IMG/VR virus record: IMGVR_UViG_3300025892_000041
Coordinates: 1 to 44,046 of that record
DNA: 44,046 bases
Reading direction: 5' to 3' (one strand)
From: a virus
This document shows, piece after piece, positions 14,901 through 22,186 of this stretch (positions are counted from its first letter, which is position 1; every line of letters begins with the position of its first letter). The notes beneath the pieces are model-generated. The model worked only from the letters and a program-made list of their open reading frames with translations. It searched no databases and was not told where the DNA came from. The position numbers were made by a program, and so were the translations under genes.

Positions 14901-15720
14901 ATGTGGCCCATGGGTTATAAGTTGGTTGTGTTGGATCTGTACATCCTGCTATACAAGAAGTAGGTGTGTAAGCCATAGTATCTGAAAAAGTACTATCTGC
15001 AAATTCCACCATACCATAATGTTCTACTGACCAGTTAGGAGGCATTTGCCCATTACCTGCATATACTGCAAAATCTTGTTGATTAGGACCAAGTCCGTAT
15101 TGAAAAGGACCTACACCATTTTCATTCCAATACCAAAATCTAACTGGATTACAGTTACCATTTGATATATCATTTTGCCAAAAGAATTGAACTAATGTTT
15201 GTCCTGTTGGTAGACAAGTTTGTTGTACAGTATCAGACAAAAGTCCACCACAAGCTGGATAGGTACAAGGACCAGGAAAGTATGCTGTTGAGTCATAATT
15301 TAATCCATTAGGATCCAAACAACCAAATGTAGGAGGAGCACAAGGTGCAACAGTTAATGTTTGTACTAAACTATCTCCAAAGTTTCCTGCTACATACATT
15401 AATGTATCTTGACACGAATTACTAATCATAAACCAACCATCAGTTCCACCCCATTGAGATGAACCTAAACCATCACCAAAAGAATCATATATACCAGCAA
15501 TTATTGTACCACCAAGTTGAACAATAGTATCATACATTGTATTTGGTAGCATGTTGCTATCGTTTTCTATAATAATAGGTGATCCACCAGGAGGTGTAAT
15601 ATTCCAACTTGTTTCAGATGGGTAATCATCTGTCATCAATTGGATATGGATCCAAGAACCCTGTGTATAACCTAAAAAAGGTATTAAAAATGTTAATAAT
15701 AATAACTGTAATTTTTTCAT
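11941..15720 (-). CDS. Giant secreted Cys-rich repeat protein with type IX secretion sorting domain
   Basis: This 1259-residue protein has a signal peptide (M-K-K-L-Q-L-L-L-L-T-F-L-I-P-F-L-G-Y-T-Q). Two copies of a secreted domain with Y/W-P-S-E-T-x-W-x-I-T and D-x-Y/F-G-D-G follow at about 25-125 and 285-390. About 24 copies of a Cys-rich unit G-C-T-D-x-T-A-F-N-Y-N-P-L-A-N come next, 16 of them in an unbroken tandem. The last 80 residues (V-V-Y-P-N-P-T-R-G, V-E-L-Y-D-M-T-G-K-L-L, G-I-Y-N-M-T-I, K-R-I-I-K-N) match the type A sorting tail of Bacteroidota type IX secretion. The host machine would thus export it to the cell surface or medium. It stands in the envelope/lysis block between a thioredoxin-fold exported protein and the holin-like gene. 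A virion role is unlikely because of the sorting tail; an adhesin, shield or host-surface modifier is possible. Confidence 0.9.
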   Translation of the reverse strand: MKKLQLLLLTFLIPFLGYTQGSWIHIQLMTDDYPSETSWNITPPGGSPIIIENDSNMLPNTMYDTIVQLGGTIIAGIYDSFGDGLGSSQWGGTDGWFMISNSCQDTLMYVAGNFGDSLVQTLTVAPCAPPTFGCLDPNGLNYDSTAYFPGPCTYPACGGLLSDTVQQTCLPTGQTLVQFFWQNDISNGNCNPVRFWYWNENGVGPFQYGLGPNQQDFAVYAGNGQMPPNWSVEHYGMVEFADSTFSDTMAYTPTSCIAGCTDPTQPTYNPWATFDDGSCAGTTCDTNTTYQITMEITFDNWPSETGWSITSGGYGVLQEELPGAYNFNDIGQTYTYNFCVDQTAGFELIITDTYGDGMAGTTSGGSLDGMVVIYDCLGDTIWWMDNPGFGNVLYSGQQFGVPCLSSPPIYGCMDDDYQEYNPLATIDDGSCVNLHIYGCTDSSAFNYNPNATINDIVPDCQYQLWIGDAGGDGWGNSYIGVYQNGINFGTFTMGPGSYQDSFLLVLDAGIPVNVYYFEVGGPQQPPEEVQFQTWHNSFKLTNADGVVLMHEGVNPFANNGQGALQSFSSPFWVTYSAVPFCGDYCIPTILGCMDSLAFNYDSTANVDDGSCIPYILGCMNVFAINYNPLANVDDGSCIPFINGCTDSTADNYNSFANFDDGSCYYIGCMDTVACNFDITATVNNGCQYPAQYYDCNNVCLLDTDGDGICDELEIPGCTNPIALNFDITATDDNGTCILPIYGCTDPLAFNYDPLANTDNGSCVPVVFGCTDPTQFNFNSSANTDNGSCIPFVYGCMDSTAFNYDPLANTSNGSCIPVVLGCTDTSAINYNPLANTEDGSCLGIIYGCTDPNYFNYNPLANTNDGSCIPYIYGCTDATQFNFDPLANTDDGSCIPFVYGCIDPTQYNYDLLANTDNGSCIPYIYGCTDNTQFNYNPLANTDNGSCIPFVYGCTDSTALNYNPLANTNDNSCIAIILGCTDSTAINYNSLANTDDGSCIATVLGCTDSTAFNFNPLANVNDGSCLPYVYGCTDPTQFNYDPLANSDDGSCIPYIYGCMDATAFNYNPLANTDNGSCTPVIFGCTDSTALNYDILANTDNGTCILPITGCTDVSAFNYDPLANTSDSTACLYDAGCYGGPGIPYWLNDECYAWVIDVDDYCCTNDWDPTCQSMYDYCQLGWPTNIPDVSALGIVVYPNPTRGLIHIETRLKIEVELYDMTGKLLIKSNNASNRIDINNFPSGIYNMTIIHEDKRYSKRIIKN
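12340..13575 (-). repeat. Tandem array of about sixteen 78-bp units inside the secreted protein gene
   Basis: Each unit encodes 26 residues on the plan G-C-T-D-x-x-x-x-N-Y-N-P-L-A-N-T-D-D-G-S-C followed by a short link such as I-P-Y-I-Y. Units differ at DNA level by synonymous and conservative changes, so this is protein-level repetition kept by selection rather than a very recent copy event. Eight less regular units lie outside the array. Confidence 0.92.
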
Positions 15721-15730
15721 TGTTTAATTT

Positions 15731-16111
15731 TTAAAAATCTGACATTATAATTTCATCAATCTTCTCTTGTACATCCTTTTTAGTTGCTTCCATTTGCATC
15801 ATAATATTTGCTTGAAATCGTCCAACTTCTTCTCCATCACTGTATATTACAATTGTAGGAACAACTACTATTTTATATTTACTTGCTGCTTCCGTATCAG
15901 TTTGAATATCAATAAACTTTTTAGAACAGTCATTTAATTTATCAACCCAGGTTACCTTATTAATTTCATTAAACCCAGCATTAAATTGTACTACACATAA
16001 ACCCTCATCTTCACAAGGTGATTGACCATTAGCTGTGTTTGAAACTAATATAAGGAGTAATATTAATAAATATCCTCCAAACATTTTTATCCATGTATAA
16101 TCTTTTTTCAT
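15731..16111 (-). CDS. Exported thioredoxin-fold protein without redox cysteines
   Basis: I start at ATG 16109-16111 (M-K-K-D-Y-T-W), one base after the previous stop; an upstream GTG would overlap the neighbour. The 126-residue product has a membrane/signal segment at about 12-28 (Y-L-L-I-L-L-L-I-L-V-S) and then a thioredoxin-like fold: V-V-Q-F-N-A-G-F-N at the usual active-site strand and V-V-V-P-T-I-V-I-Y with the cis-proline. The W-C-x-x-C pair is replaced by F-N-A-G-F-N, so it cannot act as a dithiol oxidoreductase. A structural or chaperone role outside the cytoplasm is likely. It precedes the giant secreted protein by 10 bases. Confidence 0.78.
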   Translation of the reverse strand: MKKDYTWIKMFGGYLLILLLILVSNTANGQSPCEDEGLCVVQFNAGFNEINKVTWVDKLNDCSKKFIDIQTDTEAASKYKIVVVPTIVIYSDGEEVGRFQANIMMQMEATKKDVQEKIDEIIMSDF

Positions 16112-16112
16112 A

Positions 16113-16457
16113 TTATTGGTTTCTACGTTTATCGATTTTTCCACCTTTTATATATCTTATACTATCCCAGGAACCATCTTCATAATCTAACCTCTCTAAA
16201 ATATATACTATATCTTTTTTAATGTCTGTTATATCATTTTGAGTATTTCTAATTATAATATACATGCTATCTTGATATGCTATATCTTCTTTAGTAGGAA
16301 CCCACATTTCTTCTTTATTATTATCTTTAATTTCTAATACTTTTATTTCTTCTTTTGACCAAACATTAGCAAGTACTATTGTACTAAATAATAAAGCAAC
16401 TATAATCATTATAGTTGTAGGTGATGTTAAACAAATATTTTTATTCCAAAATTTCAT
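16113..16457 (-). CDS. Single-span membrane protein with extracytoplasmic helical domain
   Basis: A 114-residue protein with a span at about 14-33 (T-T-I-M-I-I-V-A-L-L-F-S-T-I-V-L-A) followed by a charged, helical part (K-E-E-I-K-V-L-E-I-K-D-N-N-K-E-E, D-I-T-D-I-K-K-D-I-V-Y-I-L-E-R-L). The layout, short inside, one span, long coiled coil outside, resembles an i-spanin, and it lies next to a second protein of the same layout. Its function is not established. Confidence 0.7.
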   Translation of the reverse strand: MKFWNKNICLTSPTTIMIIVALLFSTIVLANVWSKEEIKVLEIKDNNKEEMWVPTKEDIAYQDSMYIIIRNTQNDITDIKKDIVYILERLDYEDGSWDSIRYIKGGKIDKRRNQ

Positions 16458-16461
16458 AAAA

Positions 16462-16743
16462 TTATCTACCGTATAATTTATCTTCTATTTTTTCTAGTGT
16501 TTTTTTTATTTCTTCTACATCTTTTTGAGTATCCATAATAGTTTGTCTTACTAATTGGTCTTTCATATCAAATTCCATTCTAGTAATAGCTGGAGGTGGA
16601 GGAACTGGTAGTTCTTTTGCTTCAGCTATATCTGCTTGTAATGCAAACCACATACCTACAATTGTAGCTATTAAGGCTGCTATACCTCCTAATGTTTTTA
16701 AACTTACCTGTACGTTAGTATCTTCACTTAATTCTTTTGCCAT
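16462..16743 (-). CDS. Single-span membrane protein with proline hinge and coiled coil
   Basis: A 93-residue protein with a span at about 17-36 (L-G-G-I-A-A-L-I-A-T-I-V-G-M-W-F-A-L), then a P-V-P-P-P-P hinge and a C-terminal coiled coil (M-D-T-Q-K-D-V-E-E-I-K-K-T-L-E-K-I-E-D-K-L). I recognise this layout from marine T4-like phages, where it is unnamed. It could be an inner-membrane spanin partner for the lipoprotein at 11200-11337, but that is inference from topology. Confidence 0.75.
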   Translation of the reverse strand: MAKELSEDTNVQVSLKTLGGIAALIATIVGMWFALQADIAEAKELPVPPPPAITRMEFDMKDQLVRQTIMDTQKDVEEIKKTLEKIEDKLYGR

Positions 16744-16746
16744 TTT

Positions 16747-17829
16747 TTAAAATATTATGTAATTCATCCCAACGGAAAAATCATGCCATTCTCTATTCCA
16801 ATATTTATTATACTTACCTTCTATAAATACTCCTAAATTTTTATTATATTTGTACCCAAAAATTAATCCTCCAGAATAATCCATCCATTGTTCACCATCA
16901 TTAAAATTATGATATGAAAATTCACTACCATCATTATAATGCCATGGCATCAAATTACCCCATGAATGTAACCAAAATGATTTTGTGTAGTAGTAGTAAT
17001 CAAATCCAACAACTAATGAATGTTGTATAGTATTGTCTTGTTGATCTCTTTTTTTCTCAGTGTAATCAGCTAATGCCTGTGGAATAACGACTGCTTCCCA
17101 AACTTCATTATTTTCTGCTACTATATTTCCTTGTGGGTTTAGGTATTGAATAATATCATGTGAAATAAAATTAACATTATAACCTTCTTCTAATGCTAAA
17201 TAAGTATAATGTAAATTACCATTTGATAACTTCCATTCTTCTAATGGATCATACCCATAAGGTTCTGATAAGCGTTGTACAGCCCCTATATTAATGGATA
17301 ATTTTCCTTTTCCTAGTTCACCTGGTAGACTTTCTAATGCTTTTACTTGGTATCTGTATCTTTGTGATGCTTCAAAATATTCAATATCAGCAAATCCATC
17401 TTGTAAGTATTCTACTTTAGCAATCCAACTATCATTAACATATCTTAAAAAATGGTGTTGGTCTAAATATTCAATTCCTTCTTGTCTTTTATAATCAACT
17501 TCAAATAAAAATTCAAATCCTTTAACTTTACCAATAGTAGCAGCATCCGAAAATGAGTTTTCTTGACCATTTTTAAATGCCTCTTTGGGTTCATAGCCCA
17601 TTCTAGCTATTTTTCTAACTCCTAATGCTAATGAATAATCAAATGGGGTTTCTATTGTGGTTGTTGTTAAACCATCTGTAACTGAGTAAATATCAACATT
17701 AGAAAGAGAAGTTCCGCCATTTGCAGCTGCATAAAATGTAGAAAATTTAAATATTTTCTTTAATTCATTTTGAGAATAAGAATTTAAAGAAAAAAGTATA
17801 AAAAATAATAGTAATATTTTTCTCATCAT
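16747..17829 (-). CDS. Outer-membrane beta-barrel-like protein (360 aa)
   Basis: A signal peptide (M-M-R-K-I-L-L-L-F-F-I-L-F-S-L-N-S-Y-S) is followed by many amphipathic strands rich in Tyr/Trp (R-Y-R-Y-Q-V, S-L-V-V-G-F-D-Y-Y-Y-Y, G-G-L-I-F-G-Y-K-Y, F-S-V-G-M-N-Y-I-I-F) and a terminal Phe. This pattern indicates an outer-membrane barrel of perhaps 12-16 strands. Its start overlaps the preceding stop by one base (TAATG), so it is coupled to the 72-residue gene. It is the second phage-encoded outer-membrane protein of the window. Function is unknown; candidates are receptor blocking or envelope remodelling. Confidence 0.8.
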   Translation of the reverse strand: MMRKILLLFFILFSLNSYSQNELKKIFKFSTFYAAANGGTSLSNVDIYSVTDGLTTTTIETPFDYSLALGVRKIARMGYEPKEAFKNGQENSFSDAATIGKVKGFEFLFEVDYKRQEGIEYLDQHHFLRYVNDSWIAKVEYLQDGFADIEYFEASQRYRYQVKALESLPGELGKGKLSINIGAVQRLSEPYGYDPLEEWKLSNGNLHYTYLALEEGYNVNFISHDIIQYLNPQGNIVAENNEVWEAVVIPQALADYTEKKRDQQDNTIQHSLVVGFDYYYYTKSFWLHSWGNLMPWHYNDGSEFSYHNFNDGEQWMDYSGGLIFGYKYNKNLGVFIEGKYNKYWNREWHDFSVGMNYIIF

Positions 17830-18047
17830 TATTTCTTTTTAGGTCTACCTCTTCTTTTTTTGCCTTTAGAAGCATCAATAACATCTTTAGATTGAGCTGC
17901 TACATTTTTTAAAGCTTTTTTTACATCTTTAAATTCATTAGCCATTTCTTTAGCTCTATCCTTAACTTCATCATAAATTTCAACAGCTTTTTCGTCTAGG
18001 GTTGTCTTACCTAAAATCCAGTTCCAAAATTGTGTTAACTTTTCCAT
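17829..18047 (-). CDS. Small helical protein with basic AT-hook-like tail
   Basis: A 72-residue protein with an N-terminal W-N-W segment, a long amphipathic helix (K-D-R-A-K-E-M-A-N-E-F-K-D-V-K-K-A-L) and a tail K-K-R-R-G-R-P-K-K-K that carries the AT-hook core G-R-P flanked by basic residues. An AT-hook would fit binding to this AT-rich DNA. It opens the envelope block after nrdA, with a late-type element directly in front (18054-18069). Its function is not established. Confidence 0.75.
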   Translation of the reverse strand: MEKLTQFWNWILGKTTLDEKAVEIYDEVKDRAKEMANEFKDVKKALKNVAAQSKDVIDASKGKKRRGRPKKK

Positions 18048-18053
18048 ATAAAC

Positions 18054-18069
18054 ATTTTGGTATAAATAT
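18054..18069 (-). promoter_or_regulatory. Late-promoter-like element upstream of 17829-18047
   Basis: ATATTTATACCAAAAT on the minus strand, 6 bases before the ATG; two bases differ from the copies before virion genes. A weak host-type promoter (CTTGT-N18-ATATATT, 18065-18094) overlaps it. Confidence 0.55.
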
Positions 18070-18080
18070 ATGTTAGTATA

Positions 18081-19790
18081 CTACCCGTCACAAGAAACAC
18101 ATTCAGCTGTGCGAGATCCTAAATCTCCTTTAATTACTGAATCAGTTCTTAAATAATATAGTGTTTTTATGCCTAATTTCCATGCTTCCATATGAACTTG
18201 ATTAATCCATTTAGGGGAATCTGTAGGAGGGAAACAAAGGTTTAATGATTGTGTTTGATCTATATACTTTTGACGTATTGCTGCTTGTCTAACTAATTCT
18301 AATTGATTAATTTCAGCAAATGTTAAAAATACATCTTTATCTTCTTCAGATAATATATCAGAAGGAATATTAATAACAGAACCATCATCAGATAAAATTT
18401 GATCCCAAACTTTATTTGTATTTTTTCCTTTTTTTATAAGTAATTTTTCTAATTCTGGATTTTTAACAATAAATGTTCCTTTAGCTCCATTAAATGTATA
18501 AACATTTGCAGGTTGTGGTTCAATACCAGCAGAACATCCTGCTATTCTAGAATTTGATACTGTCGGTGCTATAGCTAAAACATGAGTATTTCTCATACCA
18601 GTTCCTTTACACCACAAAGGTTCTCCATATTCAACTGCTAATTGTCTACTTGCTGCTTCAGCTTCATTTCTTATTTTAGACATTATAGTATGAGTCCATG
18701 CAGTTGAAGCTATTGAATTAAAGGGTAAATTTTTCTTTTGTAAAAAAGTATGCCAACCCATTATTCCTAAACCTAATGCTCTACCCTTTTTGGCATGTTT
18801 ATGAGTACGTTTCATTGCTTCTTTACCATTAGTTTTTTCAATAAATTCTTCCATTATTCCATCTAAAAAATAAGTTGCAGTTTCAACTACATCTGTATCT
18901 TTCCATTCATCATATTTTGCTAAATTTAGAGAGCTTAAACAACAAATAAATGAATGCTCTTCATCTGTATGTAATGTAATTTCAGAACATATGTTAGTCA
19001 TAGAAACATGAAGATTATTCATCATGTAAGCTAAAGGATTGTTTTTATTAACATTATCCTCAAACATAATATAAGGTTCACCTGTTTCTACACGTGATTT
19101 AAGTATTTCTAACCATAAAGACATAGATTCAGCATCACGATCATTTAACTTACGCATAAACGCATCATCAACAACAACACATTGGTGGAGATTTAAACAT
19201 TGTCTATTAGGATCACCTTTAGGTCTTCTGATTTGTAAAAATTCTTCAATATCTGGGTGGTTAATATTACAATTAACTGATGCTGCTCCTCTTCTTACAT
19301 TACCTTGATTAGTAGCAATAATTGTTGAGTCATATATTTTACACCAAGGTACTACACCTTCGCTTTTTCCATTTCCTCTAATTTCTGTTCCCCTAGCTCT
19401 TATTCTATCAACACTAATTCCAACTCCACCTCCAGATGAAGTTAATTTCATTAATTCCGCATTTGTTAATCCAATTCCTCTAATTGAATCTGGGGTATCA
19501 ATTCCAAAGCATGAGATTGGTAATCCTCTATCTGTTCCTGTATTTGAAATTACAGGTGAAGCTAAACCAATCCAACCATTCCAAATATATTTGAAAAATT
19601 TAGCTGCTAAATCTGGTCTTTTAAGACGATCTGCTGCGGCATTTGCTACCCTTCTATATGCTTTTTTAGGAGTTTCTCCTGGAATTAAATATCCTTTAGA
19701 TATAGTAGATAGTGCTACCTCATTCATCCATTCAGGGTAATCTCTCCCTTTTTCCCAACTTGTATAATCTGCTATTAAATTATTATCCAT
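18081..19790 (-). CDS. nrdA: Ribonucleoside-diphosphate reductase, large subunit (class Ia)
   Basis: This 569-residue protein has the catalytic residues of class I alpha subunits: P-I-S-C (Cys94), N-I-C-S-E (Asn266, Cys268 as thiyl radical, Glu270), C-C-L-S-S-L-N-L (Cys283/284), the radical-transfer pair Y-Y (545-546) and a C-terminal C-V-S-C (564, 567) for reduction by thioredoxin. It is shorter than E. coli NrdA (761) and T4 NrdA (754): the N-terminal ATP-cone that mediates dATP inhibition is missing, as in many marine phages, so the enzyme should escape shutdown by dATP. It follows nrdB by 10 bases. It supplies deoxynucleotides for replication. Confidence 0.96.
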   Translation of the reverse strand: MDNNLIADYTSWEKGRDYPEWMNEVALSTISKGYLIPGETPKKAYRRVANAAADRLKRPDLAAKFFKYIWNGWIGLASPVISNTGTDRGLPISCFGIDTPDSIRGIGLTNAELMKLTSSGGGVGISVDRIRARGTEIRGNGKSEGVVPWCKIYDSTIIATNQGNVRRGAASVNCNINHPDIEEFLQIRRPKGDPNRQCLNLHQCVVVDDAFMRKLNDRDAESMSLWLEILKSRVETGEPYIMFEDNVNKNNPLAYMMNNLHVSMTNICSEITLHTDEEHSFICCLSSLNLAKYDEWKDTDVVETATYFLDGIMEEFIEKTNGKEAMKRTHKHAKKGRALGLGIMGWHTFLQKKNLPFNSIASTAWTHTIMSKIRNEAEAASRQLAVEYGEPLWCKGTGMRNTHVLAIAPTVSNSRIAGCSAGIEPQPANVYTFNGAKGTFIVKNPELEKLLIKKGKNTNKVWDQILSDDGSVINIPSDILSEEDKDVFLTFAEINQLELVRQAAIRQKYIDQTQSLNLCFPPTDSPKWINQVHMEAWKLGIKTLYYLRTDSVIKGDLGSRTAECVSCDG

Positions 19791-19800
19791 TATTTATTGT

Positions 19801-20787
19801 TTAAAATATTGATCCTGCATCCCAGTCCTGTGTTCCCTTACTATAATTTGTTACTCTATTTGCGAAAAAATCAGTATGTTGTTTTCCTGCTGATAGATGA
19901 TCAAACCATTTCATTCTTTCAATAGCTGTAGGGTCAATACCATTAACTATAGGTCTATAACCTAAATCTCCCATTTTAGTATTTACTCTATGTTTAATAA
20001 AAGATATTAAATCTTCCTTACTACATCCTTCTAAATCACCTTGTTCATATACTTTTTCAATAAAGTCTACTTCTAATTTTAATGAAAGTAAAGCAGCTTC
20101 ATTAATAGCTGCTTCTAATTCTGGTGTTTTTAACTCTGGTTTTTCTTCTAATAAAGTTCTAAATAACCAACACCCAGCATCTGAATGCATAGATTCATCT
20201 CTAATTGACCATTCAACTATTTGTCCTACTCCTTTTAGTTTATTTCTTAATTTAAATGATAATAAAACAGCAAAAGAACTAAATAAATTTACACCTTCAG
20301 TAAAAGCAGAAAAGATAGCTAGGGATTTTGCTCTTTCATGCCAATCTACTTTATTACCAAAACTAGCTGCATTTTCAGTTAATGCTTCTATTTTAGCCAT
20401 TGTAGCTTCATCTTCTAAAAATTCACTAAAATCATCTAATCCTAACTCTTCATTTAATAAAGAATATGCTTCAGCATGAATTGTTTCCATAGCACCAAAA
20501 ACAGTTGCCATAGCAATAATTTCAGGTTTTCTAAACCACTTTGTAACTAATCCCGTCCAATAATCATTTACTACAGTTTCAGTTTGAGCAAAACCTTTTA
20601 AAATAGAACCAATAATATTCTTTTCAGTTTCTGTTAAATTTTGTTTCCAATCATTAATATCACTCATCATAGGAACTTCTGTATGAATCCAATGTGCTTG
20701 TTGTTGTTTTAACCAATAATCAAACGCTACTGGGTATTCAAAGGGTTTGTATACTATCCTTTCTTTTGTTATGTCTTTTTTTGCCAT
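19801..20787 (-). CDS. nrdB: Ribonucleoside-diphosphate reductase, small subunit (class Ia)
   Basis: This 328-residue protein has the di-iron ligands and radical tyrosine of R2: Glu70 (Q-T-E-T-V-V-N-D-Y-W), Glu101 and His104 in M-E-T-I-H-A-E-A-Y-S with Tyr108 at the radical position, Glu164 (F-T-E-G-V-N-L-F), Glu198 and His201 (R-D-E-S-M-H). The first ligand is Glu where E. coli has Asp84. The C-terminal peptide D-A-G-S-I-F would dock to NrdA. It lies between the helicase and nrdA with short gaps. Confidence 0.96.
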   Translation of the reverse strand: MAKKDITKERIVYKPFEYPVAFDYWLKQQQAHWIHTEVPMMSDINDWKQNLTETEKNIIGSILKGFAQTETVVNDYWTGLVTKWFRKPEIIAMATVFGAMETIHAEAYSLLNEELGLDDFSEFLEDEATMAKIEALTENAASFGNKVDWHERAKSLAIFSAFTEGVNLFSSFAVLLSFKLRNKLKGVGQIVEWSIRDESMHSDAGCWLFRTLLEEKPELKTPELEAAINEAALLSLKLEVDFIEKVYEQGDLEGCSKEDLISFIKHRVNTKMGDLGYRPIVNGIDPTAIERMKWFDHLSAGKQHTDFFANRVTNYSKGTQDWDAGSIF

Positions 20788-20805
20788 TTATTTTATTTTA
20801 TTAAT

Positions 20806-22182
20806 TTATGAGTTTAATTCAAAAAATTTCTTTTGCAACTCAGATCTATCAAATTTATCTATTCCACTAAAACTATTTGTTTGGGGTGTTGATGGTTTAG
20901 TATCACTATCATCTTCACCTTCATAATAAAGATCATTTGATACTTCAAAATGACCTGTTGATGTGTCAGCTTTTACCCCAAATGTTAAACCATCCATTCC
21001 ATATCTATTTTTCATAATATGAAATCTTCCAGTTCCTTCAACTTTATCTTTACGTTGTCTAGAAAGAGAAATGCAAACATCTGTTATCATAATTTTATCA
21101 TATGAACCAGCTGCTTTATCTCCCTCTACAATATTGTCTTTAGCACCCGCTCTATTGACCTGAGATACACTCCAAACTGGGATATCTAATTCACGAGCTA
21201 AGCCCTTTGTACTAGTATAAATATCATCAATTTCTCCCTTACGATCAACAGTTTTTCTTTTTGATGAAAGAAGATCAACATAATCTATTATAATTAAATC
21301 AGGTTCAATCCCCATATCTTTTACTTTCTGAATATGCGCTTCTATAGTAGACATTGTTGCCTTTCCTGTTGGAAATTCTTTAATAATTAAGTTTCCCTTT
21401 ATATCTCCCATTAAATTTTCAATCTTATCTTTATGTTTTTGAATTTTATCAACTCCAATTTTAGAAAAATAAGCATCATATCTTCTCCCTACATATTGTT
21501 CTCCTAATTCTAAAGTATAATGTATTACATTATATCCTAATTTAGTAGCATGACCCCCTAGAGCTACTAATGACCAAGATTTACCACCTCCTGGATTACC
21601 AAATATAAGGCCAAAATCTCCATTTCCGAGACCTCCTTGAAGTAGTTCATTAATCTTATCCCAAGGGGTTTTAATTGTTGTTCTACTATCTTCTCTGTAT
21701 CTTGATTCAATGTCTTTAGCATATTCATGTCCTATATTCTTGTCTTGTCCAGCTTTAATAGCATTATTAATTAATGATCTAATGGATTCATAATCTCCAC
21801 CTTTTAAAAGATCAACACTTTGTAATAAAGCTCCTTTTAATTGTTGGTTTTTACAAAAAGCTGCAAATTCTTCTTGCACATAATTTAAATCATCACTTGA
21901 ACTTTTATAAGCTTCCTTAAGTTGTTCTTTTATAGATATTTGTAAAACTTCATTCCCGCATTTTTGTAATTCAACAGCTAATGTTTCCATTGAAGGTGTA
22001 GTATGATATTTATCATAATATCTTAATATTTCTTTAATAATCCATTTATGGGCTTGATTATCAAAATAATCCTCAACTAGCATATCATTGATATTTACTA
22101 GAAATTCTTTATGTGTTAGTAAGGAAGAAATTACCTTAATTTGGAAACTGGTTCCATATGAATTTAAATTGGTTAATGTCAT
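20806..22182 (-). CDS. Replicative DNA helicase (DnaB / T4 gp41-like)
   Basis: This 458-residue protein has a RecA-type core: Walker A G-N-P-G-G-G-K-S (195-202), a catalytic Glu region Y-T-L-E-L-G, Walker B L-I-I-I-D-Y-V-D-L-L (296-305), and the sensor S-Q-V-N-R-A (motif H3/H4). The first 150 residues fit the N-terminal helical domain of DnaB/gp41. Length is close to T4 gp41 (475). It would unwind the fork 5'-3'. It starts 4 bases after the exonuclease gene ends and is part of the operon driven from 23240-23269. No primase is seen in the window. Confidence 0.92.
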   Translation of the reverse strand: MTLTNLNSYGTSFQIKVISSLLTHKEFLVNINDMLVEDYFDNQAHKWIIKEILRYYDKYHTTPSMETLAVELQKCGNEVLQISIKEQLKEAYKSSSDDLNYVQEEFAAFCKNQQLKGALLQSVDLLKGGDYESIRSLINNAIKAGQDKNIGHEYAKDIESRYREDSRTTIKTPWDKINELLQGGLGNGDFGLIFGNPGGGKSWSLVALGGHATKLGYNVIHYTLELGEQYVGRRYDAYFSKIGVDKIQKHKDKIENLMGDIKGNLIIKEFPTGKATMSTIEAHIQKVKDMGIEPDLIIIDYVDLLSSKRKTVDRKGEIDDIYTSTKGLARELDIPVWSVSQVNRAGAKDNIVEGDKAAGSYDKIMITDVCISLSRQRKDKVEGTGRFHIMKNRYGMDGLTFGVKADTSTGHFEVSNDLYYEGEDDSDTKPSTPQTNSFSGIDKFDRSELQKKFFELNS

Positions 22183-22186
22183 ATAA

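Noticed and set aside
16112-16144. N-terminal extension of the exported thioredoxin-fold protein
   Set aside because: It needs a GTG start inside the neighbouring gene; the ATG one base after the previous stop is followed directly by a typical membrane/signal segment.
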